Positions 1 to 7,723 of a stretch of DNA of 64,000 nt are shown here, piece after piece. Numbering within the stretch: position 1 is the first letter of the stretch; the number at the start of each line of letters is the position of its first letter. The stretch spans positions 1 to 64,000 of the forward strand of contig JAUJFZ010000003.1 of the NCBI GenBank assembly GCA_030441535.1, written 5' to 3'. Origin of the DNA: Betaproteobacteria bacterium LSUCC0117 (lineage in GTDB: Bacteria; Pseudomonadota; Gammaproteobacteria; Burkholderiales; Burkholderiaceae_C). The notes beneath the pieces are model-generated. The model made no database searches. It saw nothing but the letters and a program-made list of their open reading frames with translations, and was not told the DNA's origin. Made by a program: the position numbers and the translations under genes.

Positions 1-267
1 AAAAACAGCCGTCGGTCAACAGAAGGACAGGCTCAAGAACAGGCCGCCAAAGAAAAATTCGCACCAGGTGTTATGGCATTAGGTGCGACGGCGGTGTACT
101 TTATCTACACTTCCGACACCACGTTCAACGTGGTAACGATTTATCCAGATGAGGCAACTGCGGCGAATGCCGCAGAGAAGCAACGTGCTATCCGCGCGCA
201 GGCATCGACAGAGCTGCCTGTGAGTATGACGGGTGAGGTACGAGGGGAGGTTTTTGCGTCAAGTTAA
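1..267 (+). CDS. 3' end of a small protein, possibly an antibiotic-biosynthesis-monooxygenase-like fold
   Basis: The frame is open from base 1, so the gene starts before the window; 88 codons are visible and it ends in TAA. An ATG at 73 exists, but the frame continues upstream with coding-like composition (a Gln/Ala/Lys-rich stretch), so I treat this as a truncated gene. The visible part has two beta-like stretches (around AVYFIYTS and FNVVTIYP) and an Ala/Glu/Lys-rich helix. This vaguely resembles the C-terminal half of dimeric alpha-beta barrel (ABM-type) proteins. There is no diagnostic residue, so the family is a guess. No downstream terminator is evident. Confidence 0.55.
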   Translation, partial: KNSRRSTEGQAQEQAAKEKFAPGVMALGATAVYFIYTSDTTFNVVTIYPDEATAANAAEKQRAIRAQASTELPVSMTGEVRGEVFASS

Positions 268-601
268 CGCAAGTTTGCGCACCTTGATAAACGAGTGGCA
301 TTCCCCCAAACCTGTAGACGCTCTTCGATCAGAGCGATTACGACTGAACTGCTAAACCACCTCTGTGTTCTCTTTCGATTGGAGGTCTACTCGTGAGGAC
401 ACGTAATGGGGTACACCGCTTATTTGCCAAGCCAGGGCCCTAATTCAATCTCGTAAAGAGACTGGATGCCCTTTAGACAGGCTAACAACACCGACTGAAC
501 AACTACAAAAATCTGATTAACCTAACTACGACTTAGTCTCTTTAGTCATATCTAAGGGGGGTGGTTTAGGGCAATACTGGGTATAGGGAAACGATAAGCG
601 T
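268..601. other. 334-bp gap upstream of the polymerase-like gene
   Basis: I see no supported gene here. A perfect-looking Shine-Dalgarno (GGAGG, 381-385) sits 7 bases before a GTG at 393 that opens only 16 codons (393-443). This could be a leader peptide, but nothing else supports it. Near the 3' end there are two close copies of TTAGTC around 533-548 and a possible CTTAG/CTAAG inverted pair. These could belong to the promoter or operator of the gene at 602, though no convincing -35/-10 pair was found. Confidence 0.4.
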
Positions 602-1816
602 ATGAACAATGCCGAAGCACTAGTAGAGATGCTCCTGGCAAAAGGTTTACCAAACGATGATGAGTCCTCTGCTGTCCGCAACCCCCGTCTAACCAATAGC
701 AACATCTTCAATGGAGCATTGGGTGGGGCAGTCAGGGATATTGTCGCTGTGGCTTGTAAGAGCAAATCACCGACCTACATTTCCAACTATGAGCGAGACA
801 CCAAGCTCATCATGACTAACCTCATCGCTGTTGCCTTTCAGTGGGAATGGGTGGGGCTTGGCACACGTGTCTCGAAGGGTAACTATCTGGACAGCCTAGG
901 TTTAGCTAGACGACGGATTGAAGACATCACAAAGGCTCTCATTCAAGATAACTACGCCACCTTGGGACGAGGGGGATACCGTCACTATGGTAATGCCAAC
1001 AAAAGCAAATCAACTCAATACTACCCCACGGAGAAACTACTACGGCTTGGCGCAGAGATGCTCTACGAAATGGCAGGCGACTTCGACAACTACGAGCCTT
1101 ACGAGTGGGAAGGCGATGAACGGTGGGACACTAACGAAGGTCAAAACATTCAAATCCTTCGTGACTACAACGAATTCATGCGGAACCACTCTTGGGCACA
1201 AAAAGCTCCAACTGTTAGGAAATTACTCTCTGAGCCATATACGGGCGGCAGGGTCTACACGCCCTATCAAAACATCGTGAACCGAAGAGTACAGATCAGG
1301 TCAAAAACCCTCCTCGATGGGCAACCACTCTTTGAACGTGACTTTTCAGCTAACCACCCCTACATGCTGGCTAGGCTAACTGGCAATGCTTTTCAAATGG
1401 ACTTCTACTCTGTAATCGCCGCAGCCAGCAATTGCGACCGACCAGCAGTGAAGGCTGTCATAACTGCTGCCATTGGCTGCCCATCACCGAATAAGGCCCA
1501 TGAGATGCGCTACAAGTTGGTGACAAGGGGTGTTAACGGTGAGGCGGTAGACAACATACTCTCAACTGCTACTGACACCTACCCTTGGCTGAAAGAGCGC
1601 AACATACTGTTCAACAACAAGGGGGTTTACATGCAGTGGCTGGAAGGGGAAATAGCCATGAAGATGTTTCAAGCAGCAGTCCATTATGGGATTCCGATGG
1701 TTAATGTTCATGACGCATATGCCGTTAACCAAAAGCACGTAGTTAAGGTTGATGCGCTGAAGGACCAATACCGAGAGGAGGTGCTTGAAGCCTATAAACC
1801 TGTTTTGGCTATCTAG
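602..1816 (+). CDS. standalone superfamily A polymerase-like protein (TV-Pol-like)
   Basis: This 404-residue protein carries the ordered motif set of superfamily A nucleic acid polymerases. After GGRVYTPYQN (215-224), motif A is FERDFSANHPYML with Asp247. A motif B/O-helix-like R280-x3-K284 follows in DRPAVKAVITAAI. Motif C is VNVHDAYAV with His370-Asp371. The D-F/Y-S-x-x-H-P signature and the late V-H-D resemble the transposon/virus polymerase (TV-Pol) family described by Iyer, Abhiman and Aravind, which is proposed to have primase-polymerase activity. No helicase, nuclease or other replication domain is fused; the N-terminal about 210 residues are unassigned. All three catalytic motifs look intact, so it may be active. 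The start is an ATG with only a weak upstream GGGA. Neighbours are a partial gene and a small lipoprotein gene, with no replicon or integrase in view. The family call is inference from motifs. Confidence 0.72.
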   Translation: MNNAEALVEMLLAKGLPNDDESSAVRNPRLTNSNIFNGALGGAVRDIVAVACKSKSPTYISNYERDTKLIMTNLIAVAFQWEWVGLGTRVSKGNYLDSLGLARRRIEDITKALIQDNYATLGRGGYRHYGNANKSKSTQYYPTEKLLRLGAEMLYEMAGDFDNYEPYEWEGDERWDTNEGQNIQILRDYNEFMRNHSWAQKAPTVRKLLSEPYTGGRVYTPYQNIVNRRVQIRSKTLLDGQPLFERDFSANHPYMLARLTGNAFQMDFYSVIAAASNCDRPAVKAVITAAIGCPSPNKAHEMRYKLVTRGVNGEAVDNILSTATDTYPWLKERNILFNNKGVYMQWLEGEIAMKMFQAAVHYGIPMVNVHDAYAVNQKHVVKVDALKDQYREEVLEAYKPVLAI

Positions 1817-1971
1817 ATGGGAATCTTATTCTCAGGGCTAACCAGTGTTCTTAGCACTAGGGTGTACACATCTCATCCGGCTGGTCTGAATTTCTTTTTT
1901 TGTATCTGGGCAGGTACAACAGTTTCGAAGTGACTAACAGCCCTCCCCCGCCCCCTTGTTCAGAATGGGAC

Positions 1972-2001
1972 AAAAAAAGCCTCTCCTATCTAGAAGAGGC
2001 T
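1972..2001 (-). terminator. rho-independent terminator after the small lipoprotein gene
   Basis: A perfect 7-bp stem AGCCTCT (1978-1984) / AGAGGCT (1995-2001) with a 10-base loop is followed on the minus strand by seven T residues (A1972-A1978 on plus). It lies about 75 bases beyond the stop of the 48-residue lipoprotein gene. The opposite side has only a short CTTT, so termination of plus-strand transcription would be weak. Confidence 0.75.
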
Positions 2002-2077
2002 CTTTGATTGCGAATGTGAGCTTCAAAACCCTTTAACCCCCATGCCGGCTGAGCATTGGCTGGTTGGGCTTCGTCGC

Positions 2078-2224
2078 TTACTTCTTGTCTTTGCTGTCCG
2101 ACTTGAAGAAATCTGAAACTGACGTAGTCACGGAGTCATAAGCGGAGCTAATTGATGCACACCCACTAAGCCCTAAAACACCGACAAGCAATACTAAAAC
2201 GGTTAATGCCTTCATGCGACGCAT
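2078..2224 (-). CDS. 48-residue lipoprotein
   Basis: This short gene encodes 48 residues: a basic start (MRRMKA), a hydrophobic stretch of about 13 residues, and a lipobox LSGC ending in Cys22. After it come a Ser-rich segment and an acidic/lysine tail ending in KDKK. It should be a lipidated cell-envelope peptide, with a mature part of only 27 residues. AGGAGA lies 6 bases before the ATG; a second ATG lies 3 codons in. A possible promoter on the minus strand (TTGCAA, 17-base spacer, TAACCT) lies about 30-60 bases upstream. A strong terminator follows. It converges with the polymerase-like gene. Function is unknown; it resembles entericidin-like small lipoproteins only in size and layout. Confidence 0.7.
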   Translation of the reverse strand: MRRMKALTVLVLLVGVLGLSGCASISSAYDSVTTSVSDFFKSDSKDKK

Positions 2225-2603
2225 TCAAGTTCTCCTTTGGTTATTGAATTTACAGCCAAGCGGCAGGTTAACGGACGTTGACTTGAATTGCAACAGGCGT
2301 AAAACCTCGTTGGATTGAGAATGATTTTCTGGCAAACTGTGTGTCACTTTTTGGTGATACAAACAGCCGAGTTGGTCGGATGACAGGTGGGGAATACGGG
2401 AAGCTCCCAGAGGGAGCGACCACCAAGCAGCCCTAACTGTAGAGTCAGTGCCGGGGTCAAGGCTCGTCACCCTTCTTTTTGCAAGTTGTTGGCAATCAAT
2501 GACTTACAACGGAATGGGCATGGCAACTAGCGGTTTTGTGTCATATTCATCCCGCCGCATTCCACATCGACACCCACCAGAATTGCGCATCCTGAGGCCC
2601 ACT
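2225..2603. other. 379-bp gap between the small lipoprotein gene and the broken dehydrogenase gene
   Basis: No supported coding region. It holds the presumed promoter of the minus-strand lipoprotein gene near its left end. A perfect small hairpin GCTCCC-AGA-GGGAGC lies near 2403-2417, and a second weak one (TGTCAC...GGTGATA) near 2340-2358; neither has a T run. Open frames here have no ribosome-binding site and no recognisable product. Confidence 0.4.
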
Positions 2604-3678
2604 ATGGACAAGTTGCTGTTGCACCGATTCCTTTCACGCCGTAGCTTGGTCGCATGGCTGGTGCTGGCGCTGCTATCTGCCAATGGGCTCCGCCCCGCCC
2701 AGGCGGAGACCCGTATCGTGCAGTCAGCTAAAACTTCTTTTCACCTGAACAAATTGCTGGAAGGCCTCGAGAATCCTTGGTCCATGGCCTTCTTGCCGGA
2801 CGGTCGCATGCTGATCACGGAACGCCCAGGTCGTCTGAGACTCGTCACAGCGTCATTCCAGCTATACCCGACCCCCATTACCGGCTTACCGGCAATCAAG
2901 GAAGCGGGCCAAGGTGGCTTATTCGATGTTGCGATCCATCCCGACTATGAAAACAACGGCTTGATCTTTCAGCATGCGTCCCAAATCACGGCGAAACCAA
3001 CATTTTGGTGGACGCATCGTGTTCGACTCGCGTGGCTTCGTCTATCTAACCCTCGGCGACCGGGGGGATAGAGACCGTGCACAAAAAATGGATGATCACG
3101 CCGGGTCTGTCATTCGACTGTACGACGATGGCCGTGTGCCACAAGACAACCCCTTCGTAAAACTCGAGGGCGCTCTGCCAGAAAAATGGACATTGGGTAA
3201 CCGCAACATTCAAGGTGCCGCGCTACACCCCAAAACGGGCAAGCTGTGGACCCACGAGCACGGTCCTCAAGGTGGTGATGAAGTCAACCTGCTGGTGGCG
3301 GGTAGAAACTATGGCTGGCCAGTGGTCACTCACGGAACGAACTATGGTCTTGGAACGAAGATCGGCGAAGGCCAAACCAAGGCCGGCATGGCGCAGGCTT
3401 TGAAAGTATGGGTGCCCTCAATTGCCCCGTCAGGAATGGCGTTTGTGGATAGTAAGGGGTTTCCTGAGTGGTCCGGCGATCTACTCCTTGGTTCACTGCG
3501 TGCCCAGACACTGGTAAGACTGGAGCTTGAAGGCGAAACCGTAGTTGGTGAAGAGCGCTTACTCGTCGGTCAAGTTGGCAGGATTCGCGACGTACGCATT
3601 GCCGAGAACGGTCTGATTTACCTGCTCACGGACGCCCCAGACGGCGCCCTCTTCCAACTAGCGCCCACGCGACGATAA
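2604..3678 (+). pseudogene. PQQ-dependent soluble aldose (sugar) dehydrogenase, broken by an internal deletion with frameshift
   Basis: The family is a periplasmic beta-propeller enzyme oxidising aldose sugars with PQQ and calcium. The 5' part (2604 to about 2970) encodes a signal peptide ending PAQAE and the first blades (NPWSMAFLPDGRMLITERPGR). The 3' part, in another frame (about 2974-3678), continues with HFGGRIVF, LTLGDRGDRDRAQ, EHGPQGGDEVNLL and the C-terminal blades. Between NGLIF and the HFGGR region about 40 residues normal for the family are missing and the frame changes. Frame 1 has a stop at 2962-2964, so no single product spans the join. This is more than a homopolymer error. The start at 2604 was chosen because the signal peptide begins there. 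Confidence 0.85.
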
Positions 3679-3809
3679 GCGTATTGACCCCAGCTGCGCG
3701 TGTGCGCAGTGTCAGGGTTCTTGGCATAAACCCGACTTGTCGCCGGGTTACCCTCAATCTGACCTGTTTTGTGTCAACATCCACTCAACGCATTATTTTT
3801 GGAACAACC

Positions 3810-4457
3810 ATGTTGAAACTGTGTGGCTTTTCTGCAAGCAATTACTACAACAAAGTGAAACTGGCCCTCCTCGAAAAAGAGATTCCTTTTGAAGAGGTTG
3901 AGGTGTGGACCAACGAGGTCGATCGCGCGGTATCGCCTATGGGTAAGGTTCCTTACCTGCTAACAGAACGCGGTCCTCTTTCGGAGTCAGCGGTCATGCT
4001 GGATTACATTGAGCAGCAATACCCGGCCACGCCCTTGTATCCGAGCGATCCTTTCGAGGCGGCCAAGGTGCGCGAGTTAGCGACCTACATTGACCTACAC
4101 CTCGAATTGGTCGCCCGTAACCTCTACCCCGAGGCCTTTTTCGGTTTGACCGTCAGCGATGCGGTGAAGGAGCGGGCACAAAAAGACCTCAAAAAGAGCG
4201 TAGCCGCGTTCACCAAGTTGGCGCAATTCTCGCCTTACGTGGCGGGTGCGGCATTCACAGTAGCGGACTGCGCTGCGGCAGTTCATTTGCCGTTGGTGTC
4301 CAGCGCGACCAAGATCATTTACGGCGCGGATATGCTGGCGGAGCTACCCATCAAGGACTACCTCAAACAGCTTTCAACGCGCCCCACCCTGACCAAAGTC
4401 AACGCTGACAGAAAAGTCAACACCGAGAAAATGATGGCACGCTTGCGCGGCGCTTGA
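3810..4457 (+). CDS. glutathione S-transferase family protein
   Basis: This 215-residue cytosolic protein has an N-terminal thioredoxin-fold GST domain (LKLCGFSASNYYNKVKLALLE, residues 2-22), with the conserved cis-proline region GKVPYL and the glutathione-binding LSESAVMLDYI. An all-helical C-terminal domain includes the FTVADCAAA motif, where Asp is structurally conserved. The likely catalytic residue is a Ser in the SASNYYNK segment. The substrate is unknown. The ATG at 3810 was preferred over longer upstream readings because the GST fold begins there. A possible promoter is TTGTGT (3769-3774), a 16-base spacer and CATTAT (3791-3796). Confidence 0.87.
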   Translation: MLKLCGFSASNYYNKVKLALLEKEIPFEEVEVWTNEVDRAVSPMGKVPYLLTERGPLSESAVMLDYIEQQYPATPLYPSDPFEAAKVRELATYIDLHLELVARNLYPEAFFGLTVSDAVKERAQKDLKKSVAAFTKLAQFSPYVAGAAFTVADCAAAVHLPLVSSATKIIYGADMLAELPIKDYLKQLSTRPTLTKVNADRKVNTEKMMARLRGA

Positions 4458-4478
4458 CGCGTTCACCGAGGTCGTTTT

Positions 4479-4676
4479 ATGCAGTGGTTTCAACTGATTC
4501 CCGGCGCCTTGATGCTGTGGCTGGGCGCCTACTATGTGTATTGCTACATCAAGAAAAAGCCCATCGTCCGGAAAAATCATCCGATGCCGGTGACGGTGGG
4601 GCACTTGCTTTCAGGCGTGATGAGTGCAATCGTCGGCCTGATCTTCATCGTCCTCAGTTTCAACGCCCCAAGTTGA
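4479..4676 (+). CDS. small two-helix membrane protein
   Basis: This 65-residue protein has two hydrophobic segments, about residues 4-22 and 42-62, separated by a basic loop (YIKKKPIVRKNH). It is likely an inner-membrane hairpin with the loop on the cytoplasmic side. It starts 21 bases after the GST gene, behind GAGG, so it may be cotranscribed with it. Its stop meets the convergent dioxygenase gene 7 bases later. I do not recognise the family. Confidence 0.65.
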   Translation: MQWFQLIPGALMLWLGAYYVYCYIKKKPIVRKNHPMPVTVGHLLSGVMSAIVGLIFIVLSFNAPS

Positions 4677-4683
4677 TCCCACA

Positions 4684-5637
4684 CTAAGCGCAGGCGGGTG
4701 AATCGGCCTGCCATCTGTGAATGGGGATGTGCGGCGCAGCCGCTAGACGGGCGCGGGCATCAACCCACGATTGACGCCACCTCTTCCAATCGGTCAATTC
4801 CAAGGAGGGGTTTTCACGGCTTCTCGCTACAAAAGAAGGAAAGTGACTGCGCCCTGTCGGCTGTCCCGTCTTGTTGAATCGAATGTCAAATGACCAGCGA
4901 AAGTGATCGCTATGGTTGTCTAACGAGGCGTGCGGCGTGAGCGGATCAAAAATAACGACACCCCCCGACTTAACCGGCAAGGGAACGGCACGGTTGTAAT
5001 CGACCAAGCCATCCGCGATGGCGGTTTGAACCTTGGGACAATGCGGCAATAGCCCAGTTGTGTCTGATTGCGGTACAACCTGCAAGCAACCATTATTTAT
5101 GGTGGCATCAGTCATGGCGCACCAGACGGTCACCATATCGGTTTGATCCGCATCGTGGTGTGTAACACCGCGATCTTGGTGCCAATCGGTATGAGTGATA
5201 TGGGCCCTTACCTCACTTTCAGACAAACGCGAGGTCGGCGGCTTGAGGCGAACATGCTGAATAGGATTCGAAGTCAACTCGGGCCCTAACAAGTCCTCGA
5301 CCAAACTCAGCAAACGCTCATTGCGCAATAAGTTGAACACTGCAGGGCCAAAATGAAACGGTGTCTCAGGCGTGATGCGGTCCCCGGGTAGAGAGATGTC
5401 CATGGGCTGAAACCAGTCCATGCCGTTGGCGTAGCAGTACAACAGCTTTTCAAAAAATCCATCGCCAGTCGGTGGTGGTTTGATCAAGCCACGCTCTGTC
5501 CAACCCGAGATCAAATCATCAAGTAAAGCCGCGTATTCGGCACGGATCGGTGCGAGCACCGTTGCCTCATCGAGGACGCCCTCAACGACCAAATAGCCAT
5601 TGCTTTTAAAAAAATTACGCTGTTCATCAGTCAACAT
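4684..5637 (-). CDS. phytanoyl-CoA dioxygenase (PhyH) family protein
   Basis: This 317-residue protein is an Fe(II)/2-oxoglutarate-dependent oxygenase of the PhyH family. The metal-binding triad is visible as His153-x-Asp155 (in TDWHQD) and distal His236 (in DPLTPHASLDN), with Arg247 after it as the probable 2-oxoglutarate anchor. The conserved NNGCLQVVPQSD segment is also present. The substrate cannot be told; PhyH homologues hydroxylate diverse small molecules and acyl groups. It follows coxE on the same strand after 50 bases and may be the last gene of that operon. Confidence 0.85.
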   Translation of the reverse strand: MLTDEQRNFFKSNGYLVVEGVLDEATVLAPIRAEYAALLDDLISGWTERGLIKPPPTGDGFFEKLLYCYANGMDWFQPMDISLPGDRITPETPFHFGPAVFNLLRNERLLSLVEDLLGPELTSNPIQHVRLKPPTSRLSESEVRAHITHTDWHQDRGVTHHDADQTDMVTVWCAMTDATINNGCLQVVPQSDTTGLLPHCPKVQTAIADGLVDYNRAVPLPVKSGGVVIFDPLTPHASLDNHSDHFRWSFDIRFNKTGQPTGRSHFPSFVARSRENPSLELTDWKRWRQSWVDARARLAAAPHIPIHRWQADSPACA

Positions 5638-5687
5638 TTCAGTTCCTACAGCCCAAGTGAGCGTTGCTTTCTATCCAATATAGCGGA

Positions 5688-6848
5688 CTACGGCTTTGCT
5701 GTGTTGCCGGGTTTACCGGCTTGCGACAGGCTAAGAGAGAGTGCATCCAAACTCGCGAGGTTATGCCCTGCGAGCATGGCATCAACATGCGCTGCCAAAA
5801 CGCTGGGGCCCCGCGCAATGGGTTGATACCCGGCATAGCGCATCAATGGATTGAGCCACACCACACGACGCGCGTGTCCAGTCAACCAAGCCATGGCCAT
5901 CTGCAAGTCGCGTATCTCACCGGTATCCAAGCCGTCTGAAATAATCACCACCTGTGGGCGCCGTCCACTCACCAGTGCACGGCCTTGAAGGCGAAGGGCA
6001 TCAATACAATTCGCCAAACGCGTGCCACCGGCATAGTCGACGATCGCATGACCCGCGGCCTTCAACATCGCATCCGTGTCTCGCTCCCGGAAAGCAACCG
6101 TGAGCTCGGTGAGTTGGTGTCCCATGGAGAAGATGCGCAGAGGCAAACCACGGGTGATCGGGTGCAAACACGCCAAGGTGGCACGCGCATAGGCCGCCAT
6201 AGAACCCGATGTGTCGATCAACAGCAGCAGCGGTTGCGATTGCCAGCGCGGCGCCCGCCAGCCTAGGTCCAACAGCTCACCATCTGTTGCCTGTGCGCGT
6301 CGCATCGTCTCGCGCCAATCTAAGACACCTCTGCGCCGACTACTAACGACGCGACGTAGCCGAAATTTCGGTAATTTCAAACGGCTCTGATCGGCTAGCC
6401 GAGTCACTGCAGCCCATTCTGCGGGGGTTAGCTTTGCGAAATCAGCCGTACGCAATCGCTGTACGGCACTCATACCCTCGGTGGCTGTGTCATCGTCTGC
6501 CAATGGCGCCTCCCGACGTTCATCGGTCCGTGTCGAGGCGTACGCTGAATCGCCCTGAAGGTCATTAATGGCATTCACGCCAGTGAGGTGCCCGTCCGCA
6601 TCCGGATCGCCACTGAACAGTGCATCGAATACCCGCAAGAACGTTGGGCGGTCCTCAATTCGGCTCAGTAAACAAGCCAGTAAGGCGTCACAAACCGCCG
6701 CCTTTGAGGATAGATCAACCAGCGTCAAGGCCTGTTGCGCTATACCTATGCGCTGGCTGTCAACGGGCATACCGGCTTGCCGCAGCGCCCGCCCAAAATC
6801 AACCACGCGCGTCGCGAGGCTCAGGGGGAATCCTCGGCGACCAACCAT
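5688..6848 (-). CDS. VWA-domain protein, CoxE-like
   Basis: This 386-residue protein has a C-terminal von Willebrand A domain with an intact MIDAS motif (DTSGSMAA) and the later IISDGLDTG segment. Its N-terminal half is the charged region usual for CoxE/YeaD2-like proteins. CoxE works with the AAA+ ATPase CoxD in maturing the active site of carbon monoxide dehydrogenase and related molybdenum hydroxylases. The start overlaps the end of the upstream ATPase gene by 28 bases, indicating translational coupling. The partner large subunit CoxL is not in this window. Confidence 0.86.
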   Translation of the reverse strand: MVGRRGFPLSLATRVVDFGRALRQAGMPVDSQRIGIAQQALTLVDLSSKAAVCDALLACLLSRIEDRPTFLRVFDALFSGDPDADGHLTGVNAINDLQGDSAYASTRTDERREAPLADDDTATEGMSAVQRLRTADFAKLTPAEWAAVTRLADQSRLKLPKFRLRRVVSSRRRGVLDWRETMRRAQATDGELLDLGWRAPRWQSQPLLLLIDTSGSMAAYARATLACLHPITRGLPLRIFSMGHQLTELTVAFRERDTDAMLKAAGHAIVDYAGGTRLANCIDALRLQGRALVSGRRPQVVIISDGLDTGEIRDLQMAMAWLTGHARRVVWLNPLMRYAGYQPIARGPSVLAAHVDAMLAGHNLASLDALSLSLSQAGKPGNTAKP

Positions 6849-7723
6849 GTCGCAACATGAGGCTCAATACGCTGCCAGTCGTTGGCATCTTTCAACAAGA
6901 CGCCCACGGTATCGGTCACCGCCGATGCCCCGAGATCACCGACATTGAGGGCTGTCAGTGCCCTCGCCCACTCAAGGGTTTCCGCTATCCCCGGCGCACG
7001 ACCCAGGCCGACCTCCGCCGCACTCGCCCGCATGCGTTGCACAAAGGTCGTCACTTGCTTCGCCAACTGCACGCCGACTTCTGGCAAGCGCGCTCGCACG
7101 ATGGCGAGCTCACGGTTGCGACTCGGGAAGTCGAGCCAATGAAACAAACAGCGCCTTTTCACGGCGTCATTCAAATCACGCGTTCGATTGCTTGTAAGAA
7201 TCGTAATTGGTGCCCTCTCGGCACGAATGGTCCCAAACGCCGGAATACTGACTTGCAGCTCGCCTAAATATTCCAGCAAAAAAGCTTCAAAGGGTTCATC
7301 CGCGCGATCGAGCTCGTCGATCAAAAGCACAGCGCCTGGTGCAGGTGCTTGCAGCGCTTGCAGCAGCGGTCGCGCTATGAGGTACTTATCACTGTAGAGG
7401 CTGGCCTCAATCTCATCAGCGGTCGCGGATGATTGCATGAGGCGCGCGTGTAGCATCTGTGCGGCGTAGTTCCACTCGTATAGGGCGTCACGCTGGTCCA
7501 GGCCGTCGTAACACTGCAGGCGGACCATATCGCGAGACAGCACGCGGGCGATCGCCTTTGCCAACTCGGTTTTACCCACACCCGGCGCGCCTTCCAGCAA
7601 CAAAGGGCGCTCCAACTTGACCGCCAGATGCACCGCGGTGGCCAAGCGCCGATCGGCGAAATACCCCACCGCTTCTAGCGCGTCAACCCACGCCTCAACA
7701 GATGATGGCACCGCAGAGCTCAT
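6821..7723 (-). CDS. MoxR-type AAA+ ATPase, CoxD-like
   Basis: This 300-residue AAA+ ATPase has Walker A GAPGVGKTELAKA, Walker B VLLIDELDRAD, and a sensor-1 region ILTSNRTRDLNDAVKRR. CoxD-type MoxR ATPases act as metallo-chaperones with VWA partners; in Oligotropha carboxidovorans CoxD helps build the copper-molybdenum centre of CO dehydrogenase. The start overlaps the coxM-like stop by 4 bases (ATGA), so the genes are coupled. It is cytoplasmic. The role here is inferred from context, since the hydroxylase large subunit is absent. Confidence 0.88.
   Translation of the reverse strand: MSSAVPSSVEAWVDALEAVGYFADRRLATAVHLAVKLERPLLLEGAPGVGKTELAKAIARVLSRDMVRLQCYDGLDQRDALYEWNYAAQMLHARLMQSSATADEIEASLYSDKYLIARPLLQALQAPAPGAVLLIDELDRADEPFEAFLLEYLGELQVSIPAFGTIRAERAPITILTSNRTRDLNDAVKRRCLFHWLDFPSRNRELAIVRARLPEVGVQLAKQVTTFVQRMRASAAEVGLGRAPGIAETLEWARALTALNVGDLGASAVTDTVGVLLKDANDWQRIEPHVATWLVAEDSP

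Noticed and set aside
2225..2470. 81-codon minus-strand open frame upstream of the small lipoprotein gene
   Set aside because: It has no Shine-Dalgarno and no protein-like segment, and it covers the likely promoter of the lipoprotein gene.
3691..3752. Two small hairpins after the broken dehydrogenase gene (CTGCGC/GCGCAG and AACCCG/CGGGTT)
   Set aside because: Neither has a T run, so a terminator call is not supported.
6620..7267. 215-codon plus-strand open frame
   Set aside because: It is antisense to coxE/coxD, whose motifs are intact; Arg/Pro-rich shadow.
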